DNA of 64,000 nt, taken from positions 12,537,203 to 12,601,202 of the forward strand of contig NZ_JAGINW010000001.1 of the NCBI RefSeq assembly GCF_017876405.1, written 5' to 3'. Shown here one piece after another: positions 57,670 through 64,000 of the stretch. The translations under genes were made by a program, and so were the position numbers. Under the pieces are notes generated by a model. The model was not told the origin of the DNA, did not search any database, and saw only the letters and a list, made by a program, of their open reading frames with translations. The stretch comes from Kibdelosporangium banguiense. GTDB lineage: Bacteria; Actinomycetota; Actinomycetes; Mycobacteriales; Pseudonocardiaceae. Numbering within the stretch: position 1 is the stretch's first letter; each line of letters opens with the position of its first letter.

Positions 57670-58097
57670 CCGGGGACAACCCGGGCGATCAGGCCGATGA
57701 ACTGACCGGCCTGACGGACCAGGTCGTCGGCTGAGCGGGCGCTGACCAGCCGGATTCGGCCGGCCTGCACTGCGGCCCTGGTGGACGAGCACGCCGCGAA
57801 GAACGCGGCCCACTCGCGCAGTTCGGGCGCGACGGCCGACAGCAGTGTCCACACGCTGGTGGGGCGGGCGCGGCCCCGGTGCGGACGGCCGCGGTGCGCG
57901 AGCATCGCGGCGGCTGCCCGCAGTGCGGACAGGTAGGCCTGGGTGAACCGCTCGGCTGGGTCTGCTTCTGCCTCCGCGGCCGCGAGGCCGCATTCGGCCT
58001 GGCGCAGCAGCGCTGCCGGCGAGCCTGAGGGCAGGGAGCGGCCGCCGCCCCGGCCTCGATGTGCGGGGGAGCTGGGGAAGTCGACAGTGGCTGACAT
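57666..58097 (-). CDS. SAV_6107-family HEPN protein
   Basis: 143 aa. Helical domain AYLSALRAAAAMLAHRGRPH, SVWTLLSAVAPELREWAAFF and ARSADDLVRQAGQFIGLIAR, matching the actinobacterial SAV_6107 HEPN family. It lacks the RxxxxH ribonuclease motif, so an RNase role is uncertain. GAGGAGG is 5 nt before ATG. An SOS box lies about 130 bp upstream; the next gene is coupled. Confidence 0.85.
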   Translation of the reverse strand: MSATVDFPSSPAHRGRGGGRSLPSGSPAALLRQAECGLAAAEAEADPAERFTQAYLSALRAAAAMLAHRGRPHRGRARPTSVWTLLSAVAPELREWAAFFAACSSTRAAVQAGRIRLVSARSADDLVRQAGQFIGLIARVVPG

Positions 58098-58217
58098 CTG
58101 GCCTCCTCACGTCCCTCGGCGCGGTCAGGGTGACCACGCCGACACCACCGTGGGGAAGCCGGTGGACCCGGTGGCAAGGCGCTTCCCCCGCCCTGCCACC
58201 GGGTTGCGATGCCCGAG

Positions 58218-58239
58218 ATCAAACTCGAACACATGTTCG
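58218..58239 (-). promoter_or_regulatory. Second LexA (SOS) box, with -10 element, for the HEPN operon
   Basis: CGAAC-ACAT-GTTCG (58226-58239) sits in an 8-bp-arm palindrome ACTCGAAC-N4-GTTCGAGT. On the minus strand TTTGAT (58223-58218) follows two bases later, the same arrangement as the recA promoter. Confidence 0.82.
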
Positions 58240-58302
58240 AGTCTACCTGGGCGACGACAACCTCTCAAGCTGCCGTAACCCAGGTCATGGTGTGATTGAC
58301 CA

Positions 58303-58818
58303 GTGCCATCCACCGACCACCCGGCGATCGCGAAGTTCACCTCGGCTCTGCTCGAGGCCGGTATGACGGACGCCGCCGAGGGCCTGCGCATCCTGGACGA
58401 CGAGGTACGCACTGCTGCGGCGGCCGCGGCCGCACTGGGAATCCCGGTCGGCGCGATCGCCAACAGCCTGATCTTCAAGGCGGTGCACGGCGAGCAGGTC
58501 ACGCCGCTGCTGGTGCTGACCTCAGGGGCGCACCGCGCGGACACCGGCCTGGTGGCCCGGCTCGTCGAGGCAGACCGGATCGATCGGGCCGACCCGGCCT
58601 TCGTGCGGGAACACACTGGTCAAGCCATCGGGGGCGTGGCACCAGCTGGACACCCGCGCACAATTCGTACCCTGGTGGACAACCACTTGGCGACCTACCC
58701 GATGGTGTGGGCGGCGGCCGGGCATCCCAAGTCCGTCTATCCCACAACGTTCGCACAGCTGGTGACCCTCACCGGCGGGACGGCTGCGGACGTCAAACGC
58801 GTGGAGGATGATTTCTGA
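58303..58818 (+). CDS. YbaK/EbsC-type aminoacyl-tRNA deacylase
   Basis: 171 aa. Core motif AIANSLIFKAVHGE with the catalytic-type Lys, and AIGGVAPAGHP. Members hydrolyse mischarged aminoacyl-tRNAs such as Cys-tRNA-Pro. GTG 58303 has no ribosome-binding site. Co-transcribed with the following GNAT gene, which overlaps it by 11 nt. Confidence 0.9.
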   Translation: MPSTDHPAIAKFTSALLEAGMTDAAEGLRILDDEVRTAAAAAAALGIPVGAIANSLIFKAVHGEQVTPLLVLTSGAHRADTGLVARLVEADRIDRADPAFVREHTGQAIGGVAPAGHPRTIRTLVDNHLATYPMVWAAAGHPKSVYPTTFAQLVTLTGGTAADVKRVEDDF

Positions 58819-59395
58819 CGTGACCGCAGTGCCATCGCACAGAAGCCAGCTCGTCGAGCTGTCGGCCGACGCGTTGCGGTCGCGGCTGTACGAGGCGCTT
58901 GGCCTGTACGTCACGGCCATGGGCTACCCCAAGGGAACCGCTGAACAACGGGCGCCGATGTGGTTGGCGCACATGCTGCGTGAGGGCTGGCGCTGCGTGG
59001 CCGCCCTGGATCCGGTGGACGACCAACTGACCGGAATCTGTTACGGCTACCAGGGCGCGCCGGGCCAGTGGTGGCACGAGCAGGTCCGCCGTGGCGTGAC
59101 CGAACTGGCGGGCCCGAGCGTCGCCGACGAGTGGATGCGCGACTACTTCGAACTGACCGAGCTGCACGTCCGGCCGGACAGCCAGGGCCGGGGCACGGGC
59201 GAGCACCTGCTGCGGATGCTGCTTTCCGGCGTACCCAACGGCCGGGTCCTGCTGTCCACGCCGGAGGGCAAGACCAGGGCCTGGAGCCTGTACCGCCGGA
59301 TGGGGTTCGTGGACGTGCTGCGTAACTACCGATTCGCGGGCGACCCACGGCCGTTCGCCGTCCTGGGCCGGTTTCTCCCCATTACACCCTCGTGA
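58808..59395 (+). CDS. GNAT N-acetyltransferase
   Basis: 195 aa. The acetyl-CoA motif is LTELHVRPDSQGRGTGEHLL, with LSTPEGKTRAWSLYRRMGFV after it. ATG 58808 lies within the YbaK gene; GTG 58820 is a second possible start. Substrate unknown. Confidence 0.87.
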   Translation: MISDVTAVPSHRSQLVELSADALRSRLYEALGLYVTAMGYPKGTAEQRAPMWLAHMLREGWRCVAALDPVDDQLTGICYGYQGAPGQWWHEQVRRGVTELAGPSVADEWMRDYFELTELHVRPDSQGRGTGEHLLRMLLSGVPNGRVLLSTPEGKTRAWSLYRRMGFVDVLRNYRFAGDPRPFAVLGRFLPITPS

Positions 59396-59436
59396 GTGGT
59401 CACTCCGGCTGAGACCGGACTGACCACTCACGAGGG
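59387..59436. terminator. Bidirectional terminator with long stem
   Basis: Perfect 16-bp arms (CCCTCGTGAGTGGTCA and complement), then one C-C mismatch and a further TCCGG/CCGGA pairing, giving a 22-position hairpin. The GNAT stop (59393-59395) lies in the left arm. Confidence 0.9.
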
Positions 59437-59450
59437 GATAGTGCGGTCGC

Positions 59451-60077
59451 TCAGGGCACCACAGGCGGAGCGGGTGGAGCCGGCTCGGGCGCCGGAGGCG
59501 CGGGTGGAGCTGGCGGTGCCGGAGGCGCAGGTGGAGCTGGCGGAGCGGGAGGCGTGGCCGCCGCACCTGGAACGGCGAGCGCGGTCGGCAGGCACTTTCC
59601 GTCGTTGATGGCCTTGACAGCCGTACCCAGCTTGGTGATCGCCGCGGTTGTCGCGGCAGCGTCAGGCGGCGTCGCGAGTGTGGTGCTGACCCCGCCCAGC
59701 ACTGCACTCATCAGACCGACTGTCGACTCGAGACACGTGGCCGCCCTGCTGCCCGGCGGCTGTGGTGGTGCTGGCGGTGCTGCCGGAGGCGTGGCAGGCG
59801 GTGTCGTCGGCAACGACGGCAGGCATCCAGCCTGCTGAGCACCGGTGATCGCGTTGTACACGTCACCCAGTGCCATCTTCAGCTTGGCTGGGTCGACCGC
59901 GGCCGCGTCCACGCCTTTGAACGCGGTGACCAAGGTCTTCACCGCGGGAGTGTCGGCGGTGCACTCGGCCCGGACCTCCTCGGTCCGGACCGGGGCCGCC
60001 GACGCGGCACTGGGCAGTGCCACCGCAGCCAGGCCCAGCGCTGCCAACGACAGCACCACGGGCAATCGTTTGGACAT
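59451..60077 (-). CDS. Secreted Pro/Ala-rich protein with two Cys-pair repeats
   Basis: 208 aa with a signal peptide (MSKRLPVVLSLAALGLAAVA, cleavage near ASA). Two ~50-residue helical repeats, each with a Cys near both ends (C57 to C102 and about C132 to C180), are separated by a PPATPPAAPPAPP linker and followed by a PPAPPAPP tail. Surface-exposed function likely; no enzyme motif. Confidence 0.78.
   Translation of the reverse strand: MSKRLPVVLSLAALGLAAVALPSAASAAPVRTEEVRAECTADTPAVKTLVTAFKGVDAAAVDPAKLKMALGDVYNAITGAQQAGCLPSLPTTPPATPPAAPPAPPQPPGSRAATCLESTVGLMSAVLGGVSTTLATPPDAAATTAAITKLGTAVKAINDGKCLPTALAVPGAAATPPAPPAPPAPPAPPAPPAPPAPEPAPPAPPVVP
59465..59575 (-). repeat. Minisatellite coding for (APP)n tail
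   Basis: Degenerate 9-/18-bp units of the GGCGGTGCCGGAGGCGCAGG kind encode the PPAPPAP tail of the secreted protein. Copy number is likely to vary between strains. Confidence 0.7.
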
Positions 60078-60237
60078 CGGTTTCTCCTCATGGTTTCCCC
60101 GGCAATGTCCGGGCAATCCGATCGTAAGCACCGCTACAGACCCGTTGACCTGCTAAAACATCGCATTTCACCGGATCGGGTGGCCTAAGTGGCAGTACTC
60201 AGCGGAAGTGGTTAGATACCCTTCGCAACCGGTTGAC

Positions 60238-60259
60238 TGACAGACTCTGAAATCTGTCA
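60238..60259. promoter_or_regulatory. Candidate TetR operator
   Basis: TGACAGA-N8-TCTGTCA, perfect 7-bp arms, overlapping TTGACT (60233-60238) 25 bp before the tetR start in the divergent promoter region. Confidence 0.55.
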
Positions 60260-60284
60260 TCGCGATATGCATACTTGAGGAGAG

Positions 60285-60866
60285 ATGGCCGAGGCACTCA
60301 CCAGCGAGCAGATTCTCGAAGCCGCACAGAGAGTTCTGCGCCGTTTCGGCCCCGCCAAGGCGACAGTGGTGGACGTCGCCCGCGCGCTCGGCGTCAGCCA
60401 CGGCAGCGTCTACAGGCATTTCCCCAGCAAACTGGCGTTGCGGGATGCCGTGCTGCGCAGGTGGCTCGAACATGCGCACGCCCCCGTGACCCTGGCGGCC
60501 AGGGCAGGCGGGCCCGCACCCGCGCGGTTGCGCAACTGGCTGGCGACGTTGTTCGACACCAAGCGCCACAAGGCCTGCGACGACCCGGAACTGTTCGCCA
60601 CCTACTCCGCACTGGTCGCCGGGACCAGCGGAGTGATCGCCGATCACGTCGCCGAGATGATCGCCCAGATCGCCGGGATCCTGCGCGACGGCATCGAGGC
60701 GGGCGAGTTCACGCCGGTCGCGGACGTCGAGCTGACCGCACGCGCGGTGCTCGACGCCACAACCCGTTTCCACAACCCGGTTTTCGCCACGCGCTGGACG
60801 CAGGACGGCATCGACAAGGCCTTCGATGCCACCTGCGACCTCGTCCTCAAGGGCCTGTCCAGCTGA
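60285..60866 (+). CDS. TetR-family regulator
   Basis: 193 aa. HTH: AAQRVLRRFGPAKATVVDVA and ALGVSHGSVYRHFPSKLALR; the C-terminal domain resembles TetR_C YfiR-like. GAGGAG precedes the ATG. Divergent from the secreted-protein gene, which it may control. Confidence 0.92.
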   Translation: MAEALTSEQILEAAQRVLRRFGPAKATVVDVARALGVSHGSVYRHFPSKLALRDAVLRRWLEHAHAPVTLAARAGGPAPARLRNWLATLFDTKRHKACDDPELFATYSALVAGTSGVIADHVAEMIAQIAGILRDGIEAGEFTPVADVELTARAVLDATTRFHNPVFATRWTQDGIDKAFDATCDLVLKGLSS

Positions 60867-60874
60867 CGTTCTTG

Positions 60875-60929
60875 TGCCCCCAATGCCACATTGGTGGCAT
60901 CAGATGTCCCCAATGTGGCATTGGGGGCA
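60875..60929. terminator. Nested palindrome / terminator between convergent genes
   Basis: Arms of 20 bp, TGCCCCCAATGCCACATTGG and its perfect complement, flank a 15-nt loop. Each arm contains its own CCAATG-N3-CATTGG hairpin, so two alternative folds exist. It sits 8 bp after the tetR stop and 8 bp before the DUF885 stop. Confidence 0.85.
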
Positions 60930-60936
60930 AAGATTT

Positions 60937-62589
60937 TCAGGAGCGCAGGCTCGCGCCCAGGTTGTCCAGGCCCATCGAGCCCAGCCGCAACGCCCGCATG
61001 TGGAAGTCCTTGATGTCGAAGGCATCCCCGTCACGGCGACGCGCCTCGTCACGCAACTGCAGCCAAGCCCGCTCACCCAGCTTGTAGGCCGGTGCCTGAC
61101 CGGGCCATCCGAGGTAACGGTCGATCTCGTCGCGTACGTGCTCGGCGTCGGTGATCGTGCGGGTGAGCATGAACTCCAGGCCCAGCTCGGGAGTCCAGCG
61201 CTGCCCGTCGTGGAATCCGCTGCCTGCCGGGATTTCCAGCTCCAGGTGCATGCCGATGTCGATGATCACCCGCGCGGCCCGGAACAGGTGCGCGTCGAGC
61301 ATGCCCATCAGGTCGCCGTCGTCGGTGAGGTAGCCGAGGTCCTGCATCAGCCGCTCGGCGTACAGCGCCCAGCCTTCGCCGTGCCCGGAGACCCAGCCGA
61401 ACAGCCGCTGGAACCGGTTGAGCGACTCGGCCTGGTAGACGCCGGTGGCGATCTGCAGGTGATGTCCGGGCACACCCTCGTGGTACACAGTGGACACTTC
61501 ACGCCAGGTGGAGAACTCGTCGCGGCCGGGCGGAAGCGCCCACCACATGGCGCCCGCGCGGGAGAAGTCGTCGCTCGGGCCGGTGTAGTACGCGCCCGCT
61601 CCCCCGCCGTCCGGCGCGATCCTGCAGTCCAGCCGCATCAGCTTGTCGGGGATCTCGAAATGCACGCCCCGCAGTTGCGCCATCGCGGTATCGGAGAGGT
61701 CCTGCATCCACTGCTCGAACTCGCGGCGGCCACGGACCTTGTAGCGCAGGTCGGCGTCGAGCGCGGCGGCCGCCTCGGCGAGCGTCGAGCCGGCCTTTAT
61801 CCGCTCGGCGACCGCGGTCATCTCCTTCTCCACGCGGAAGAACTCGGCCCAGCCCCACTCGTAGGCGTCGCGCAGATCCAGTTTGGCGCCAAGGAAGTAG
61901 CGCGACCACAGCTTGTAGACGTCCGCCCCGACCGCGTCCTTGGCCGGTGCCTGCGCGGCGATCTCCCGCAGGAACGCGGCCAGCTCGCCATACGCAGCGG
62001 CGGCGGTGTTCGCGGCGGCCTCCAGCTGGGGCGCGTCCTGGCTCAGGGACTTGAAGAACGAGTCGCCGCCGTTCGCACCCGACCATGTCGCGCACTGCTC
62101 AGCGACCTTCGTCACCTGACGGCGCGCGGCGAGCTGGCCACGGCTGGCAGCGTCCCGCAGCGACGCCTTGATGCCCTCGAGCGTCTCGGGCACCTTGGCC
62201 AGGCGTTGGCCGACCACGGCCCACTGTTCGGGAGTATCGGTCGGCATCAGGTCGAAGACCTGCCGCACGCTCTGGATCGGGCTCGCGATCACGTTGAGGT
62301 TGCCGGTGTCCAGGCCGGCCTCGTGGATCTCGACGTCCAGCCCGACGCGTTCGAGGAAATGCGCCTTGGCGGCGCGTTCGGACTCGTTCGCGGGCTCCAG
62401 GGCGTCGATCTCGGCCACCGCGCGGCGGGCGAGCTCGGCCCGGGCGCGATATCCGTCCGGTGAATAATCGGTCATCTCCTCCTCGCCGGTGTTCAGCCCG
62501 GCGTAGGTCGCGGAGATCGGGTCCAGGGTGGCGTATTCGTCCACAAACCGATTACTCGCCTCGTGGACCCCCGCAGTGTGGTTGGCCAT
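60937..62589 (-). CDS. DUF885 metallopeptidase-like protein
   Basis: 550 aa, soluble. The zinc-site motif STVYHEGVPGHHLQIATGVY and the later GHGEGWALYAERLMQDLG are characteristic of DUF885 proteins, distant relatives of M32/M3-type peptidases. ATG 62589 (MANHTAGVHEASNRFVDEYA) is preferred; an upstream frame extension is non-homologous. Substrate unknown. Confidence 0.9.
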   Translation of the reverse strand: MANHTAGVHEASNRFVDEYATLDPISATYAGLNTGEEEMTDYSPDGYRARAELARRAVAEIDALEPANESERAAKAHFLERVGLDVEIHEAGLDTGNLNVIASPIQSVRQVFDLMPTDTPEQWAVVGQRLAKVPETLEGIKASLRDAASRGQLAARRQVTKVAEQCATWSGANGGDSFFKSLSQDAPQLEAAANTAAAAYGELAAFLREIAAQAPAKDAVGADVYKLWSRYFLGAKLDLRDAYEWGWAEFFRVEKEMTAVAERIKAGSTLAEAAAALDADLRYKVRGRREFEQWMQDLSDTAMAQLRGVHFEIPDKLMRLDCRIAPDGGGAGAYYTGPSDDFSRAGAMWWALPPGRDEFSTWREVSTVYHEGVPGHHLQIATGVYQAESLNRFQRLFGWVSGHGEGWALYAERLMQDLGYLTDDGDLMGMLDAHLFRAARVIIDIGMHLELEIPAGSGFHDGQRWTPELGLEFMLTRTITDAEHVRDEIDRYLGWPGQAPAYKLGERAWLQLRDEARRRDGDAFDIKDFHMRALRLGSMGLDNLGASLRS

Positions 62590-62663
62590 AGCCCGGACGT
62601 TACCTGCTGTCCGGTGACCGGCGTTACGAGCAAAGGGCTGGACAAGGCTGGCACTATGGCCCG

Positions 62664-63362
62664 GTGCACCTGGTTCACAGGCGTTCGGCCCGCCGGTGGG
62701 CTGTTGTGCCGCTGCTGCTTGTCCTCGCGTTCGCACTAAGCGGTTGCGTACGTGTCCGTGCGGCCATGGCCGTCGGTCCCGACGATCTGGTCTCCGGCAC
62801 CCTGCAGATCGCGACTGTGCAGGTGAAGCCCGAGGAGACCGGGCCGCCGCTGACGGTCCCGGCGAACCTGTCCGACAAGGTCACTCTCACGCCCTACGCG
62901 GAGGACGGCTACGTCGGCCAGACCGTGCAGTTCAGCCAGCTCACCTTCGAGCAGGTACGCACCCTCGCGGAGTCGATCAGCACCTTCACCAGCCGGTTCA
63001 AGATCAACCTGCGGCGGTCGGGCGACATCGTCTCGCTGGCCGGGGTGATCGACCTGAGCCAGCTGCGGCCGGACAAGGCCGACGTGCAGATCAAGATCGC
63101 CTTCCCCGGCCCGATCGGCAAGACCAACGGCGCGATGGAGCTGGAGAACAACATCAGCTGGGTGGCCAAGCCCGGTCAGATCACCGACATCAACGCCACA
63201 GCGCAGTACAACGACGAGTCCGGGCTGTCCTGGACCCGCTGGGTCCTGCTGGTCGGCGCGGGAGCCGTCGGGGTGGCGCTGATCGTGCTGGTGCTGGCCC
63301 TGGTCGCGCACCGCCGCACCAACCGGCAGATCCAGCGCCAGGACCAGTCCGAGTTCGTCTAG
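62664..63362 (+). CDS. lppM: LppM-type lipoprotein
   Basis: 232 aa. Lipobox LSGC with Cys at residue 28; the LppM domain (SDKVTLTPYAEDGYVGQTVQ, FKINLRRSGDIVSLAGVIDL) is followed by a C-terminal TM helix and basic tail, as in M. tuberculosis Rv2171. There it is linked with phagosome remodelling; the role in a saprophyte is unknown. GTG 62664. Confidence 0.88.
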   Translation: MHLVHRRSARRWAVVPLLLVLAFALSGCVRVRAAMAVGPDDLVSGTLQIATVQVKPEETGPPLTVPANLSDKVTLTPYAEDGYVGQTVQFSQLTFEQVRTLAESISTFTSRFKINLRRSGDIVSLAGVIDLSQLRPDKADVQIKIAFPGPIGKTNGAMELENNISWVAKPGQITDINATAQYNDESGLSWTRWVLLVGAGAVGVALIVLVLALVAHRRTNRQIQRQDQSEFV

Positions 63363-63366
63363 CCGC

Positions 63367-64000
63367 TCAGGACGTCTTGCTCGGCACCAGGCCCAGCCTG
63401 CCGAGCACCTCCTTGGTCGCCTTGGAGCGGTTGAATGTGTAGAAGTGCAGCAGGTTCACGCCCTCCGACAGCAGTTGCTCGCACATCTCGGTGATCACGT
63501 CGATACCGGCGGCGCGGAACGCGGCCGGGTCGTCCACCAGCGGCTCCAGCCGGGTGGCGATCTTCTCCGGCACGGGCGACCCCGACAGTTCCTCGACTTT
63601 GGCGAGCATCCGTGGCGTGGTGAGTGGCATCACACCGGGCAGGATCGGGGCGTCGCTGCCACGCGCGACGACGCGGTCGCGCAGCCGCAGGAACGTCTCG
63701 GCGTCGTAGCAGAGCTGGCCGATGGCGAAGTCCGCGCCGGCATGGAACTTCTCCACCAGGCGGTCGGCGTCGGTCTCGATGTCGGCGCACCGCGGGTGTC
63801 CATAGGGGAACGCGGCCACACCCACGCAGAAATCGCCCAGCTCGCGGACAAGCTGCACAAGCTCCGTGGCGTAGCTCAGGCCTTGCGGGTGCTTGACCCA
63901 CTCGCCCATCGGGTCACCGGGCGGGTCGCCACGCAGGGCGAGCACGTTGTGCACGCCGACGGCCGCGTACCAGCCGATGACGTTGCGGAGCTCGGCGACG
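63367..64000 (-). CDS. metF: Methylenetetrahydrofolate reductase (3' part, runs off right edge)
   Basis: About 211 codons of a canonical MetF: VHNVLALRGDPPGDPMGEW, CVGVAAFPYGHPRCADIETD, GADFAIGQLCYDAETFLRLR and LHFYTFNRSKATKEVLGRLG. FAD enzyme reducing 5,10-methylene-THF to 5-methyl-THF for methionine synthesis. Convergent with lppM. The start lies beyond the window. Confidence 0.94.
   Translation of the reverse strand, partial: VAELRNVIGWYAAVGVHNVLALRGDPPGDPMGEWVKHPQGLSYATELVQLVRELGDFCVGVAAFPYGHPRCADIETDADRLVEKFHAGADFAIGQLCYDAETFLRLRDRVVARGSDAPILPGVMPLTTPRMLAKVEELSGSPVPEKIATRLEPLVDDPAAFRAAGIDVITEMCEQLLSEGVNLLHFYTFNRSKATKEVLGRLGLVPSKTS

Noticed and set aside
56890-58097. Type II toxin-antitoxin (HEPN/MNT) pair
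   Set aside because: The partner has no nucleotidyltransferase GSxxxGxxxxxSDxD motif, and the HEPN protein lacks the RxxxxH catalytic motif.

Overview
The window is a GC-rich actinomycete chromosome segment, most likely from the Pseudonocardiales (Amycolatopsis, Kibdelosporangium, Lentzea or a relative). Evidence for this: strong third-position GC bias, many GTG starts, many 4-nt stop/start overlaps, an actinobacterial gluABCD operon, DUF3046 next to recA, a mycobacterial Sdh1-type succinate dehydrogenase operon (sdhCAB plus an Rv0250c-like gene), an XRE/DUF397 pair, an LppM-type lipoprotein and CGAAC-N4-GTTCG LexA boxes. I saw no insertion sequence, prophage, CRISPR array, rRNA or tRNA. Both ends cut genes: miaB on the left and metF on the right.

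Layout. 1-7.4 kb: miaB, an orphan TAXI binding protein tail-to-tail with a two-component system, and the glutamate ABC transporter gluABCD ending in a strong terminator. 7.4-10.8 kb: a TetR with tandem palindromic operators and a Tat-type nitroreductase, a LysR regulator, and a CTP-synthase-like amidotransferase. 10.8-14.8 kb: the succinate dehydrogenase operon. 15.3-17.9 kb: the Entner-Doudoroff pair edd-eda. 17.9-20.8 kb: recX, recA and DUF3046 with an SOS box. 20.8-27.4 kb: a YCII protein, a membrane-anchored Hsp70-like protein, a probable D-threonate catabolic operon (DUF1537 kinase, PdxA2, DeoR) and a PLP aminotransferase. 27.4-32.7 kb: a four-gene operon of exported YtkA/FixH-like proteins with a His-motif membrane protein, divergent from a NarL-type two-component system. 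32.7-37.0 kb: an accessory patch with XRE/DUF397 and a convergent pair of coiled-coil proteins sharing an HTH-like segment. 37.5-45 kb: Lhr helicase, TetR/RidA, GNAT, DUF1801 and SRPBCC/ArsR. 45-47.9 kb: an exo-beta-glucosaminidase with its own promoter and strong terminator. 48-54.7 kb: a HEAT/TPR protein, a Cys-rich regulator, folE, ferredoxin reductase, ACC deaminase with GntR, and peptide deformylase. 54.7-64 kb: an MFS exporter, a double glyoxalase, a HEPN gene plus mycothiol-isomerase-like gene behind a second SOS box, YbaK, GNAT, a Pro/Ala-rich secreted protein, TetR, DUF885, LppM and metF.

How the genes work together. Housekeeping carbon flow is represented by glutamate uptake, succinate oxidation and glucose breakdown by the Entner-Doudoroff route. 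Scavenging is represented by chitosan oligosaccharide hydrolysis, four-carbon sugar acids and ACC. The two SOS boxes connect recA with a HEPN/DinB-fold pair about 38 kb away. The least explained parts are the YtkA/His-motif operon at 27.4-30.8 kb, the convergent HTH/coiled-coil pair at 34.4-37.0 kb, the SOS-linked HEPN operon at 56.9-58.2 kb and the repeat-bearing N-terminal extension of RecX.
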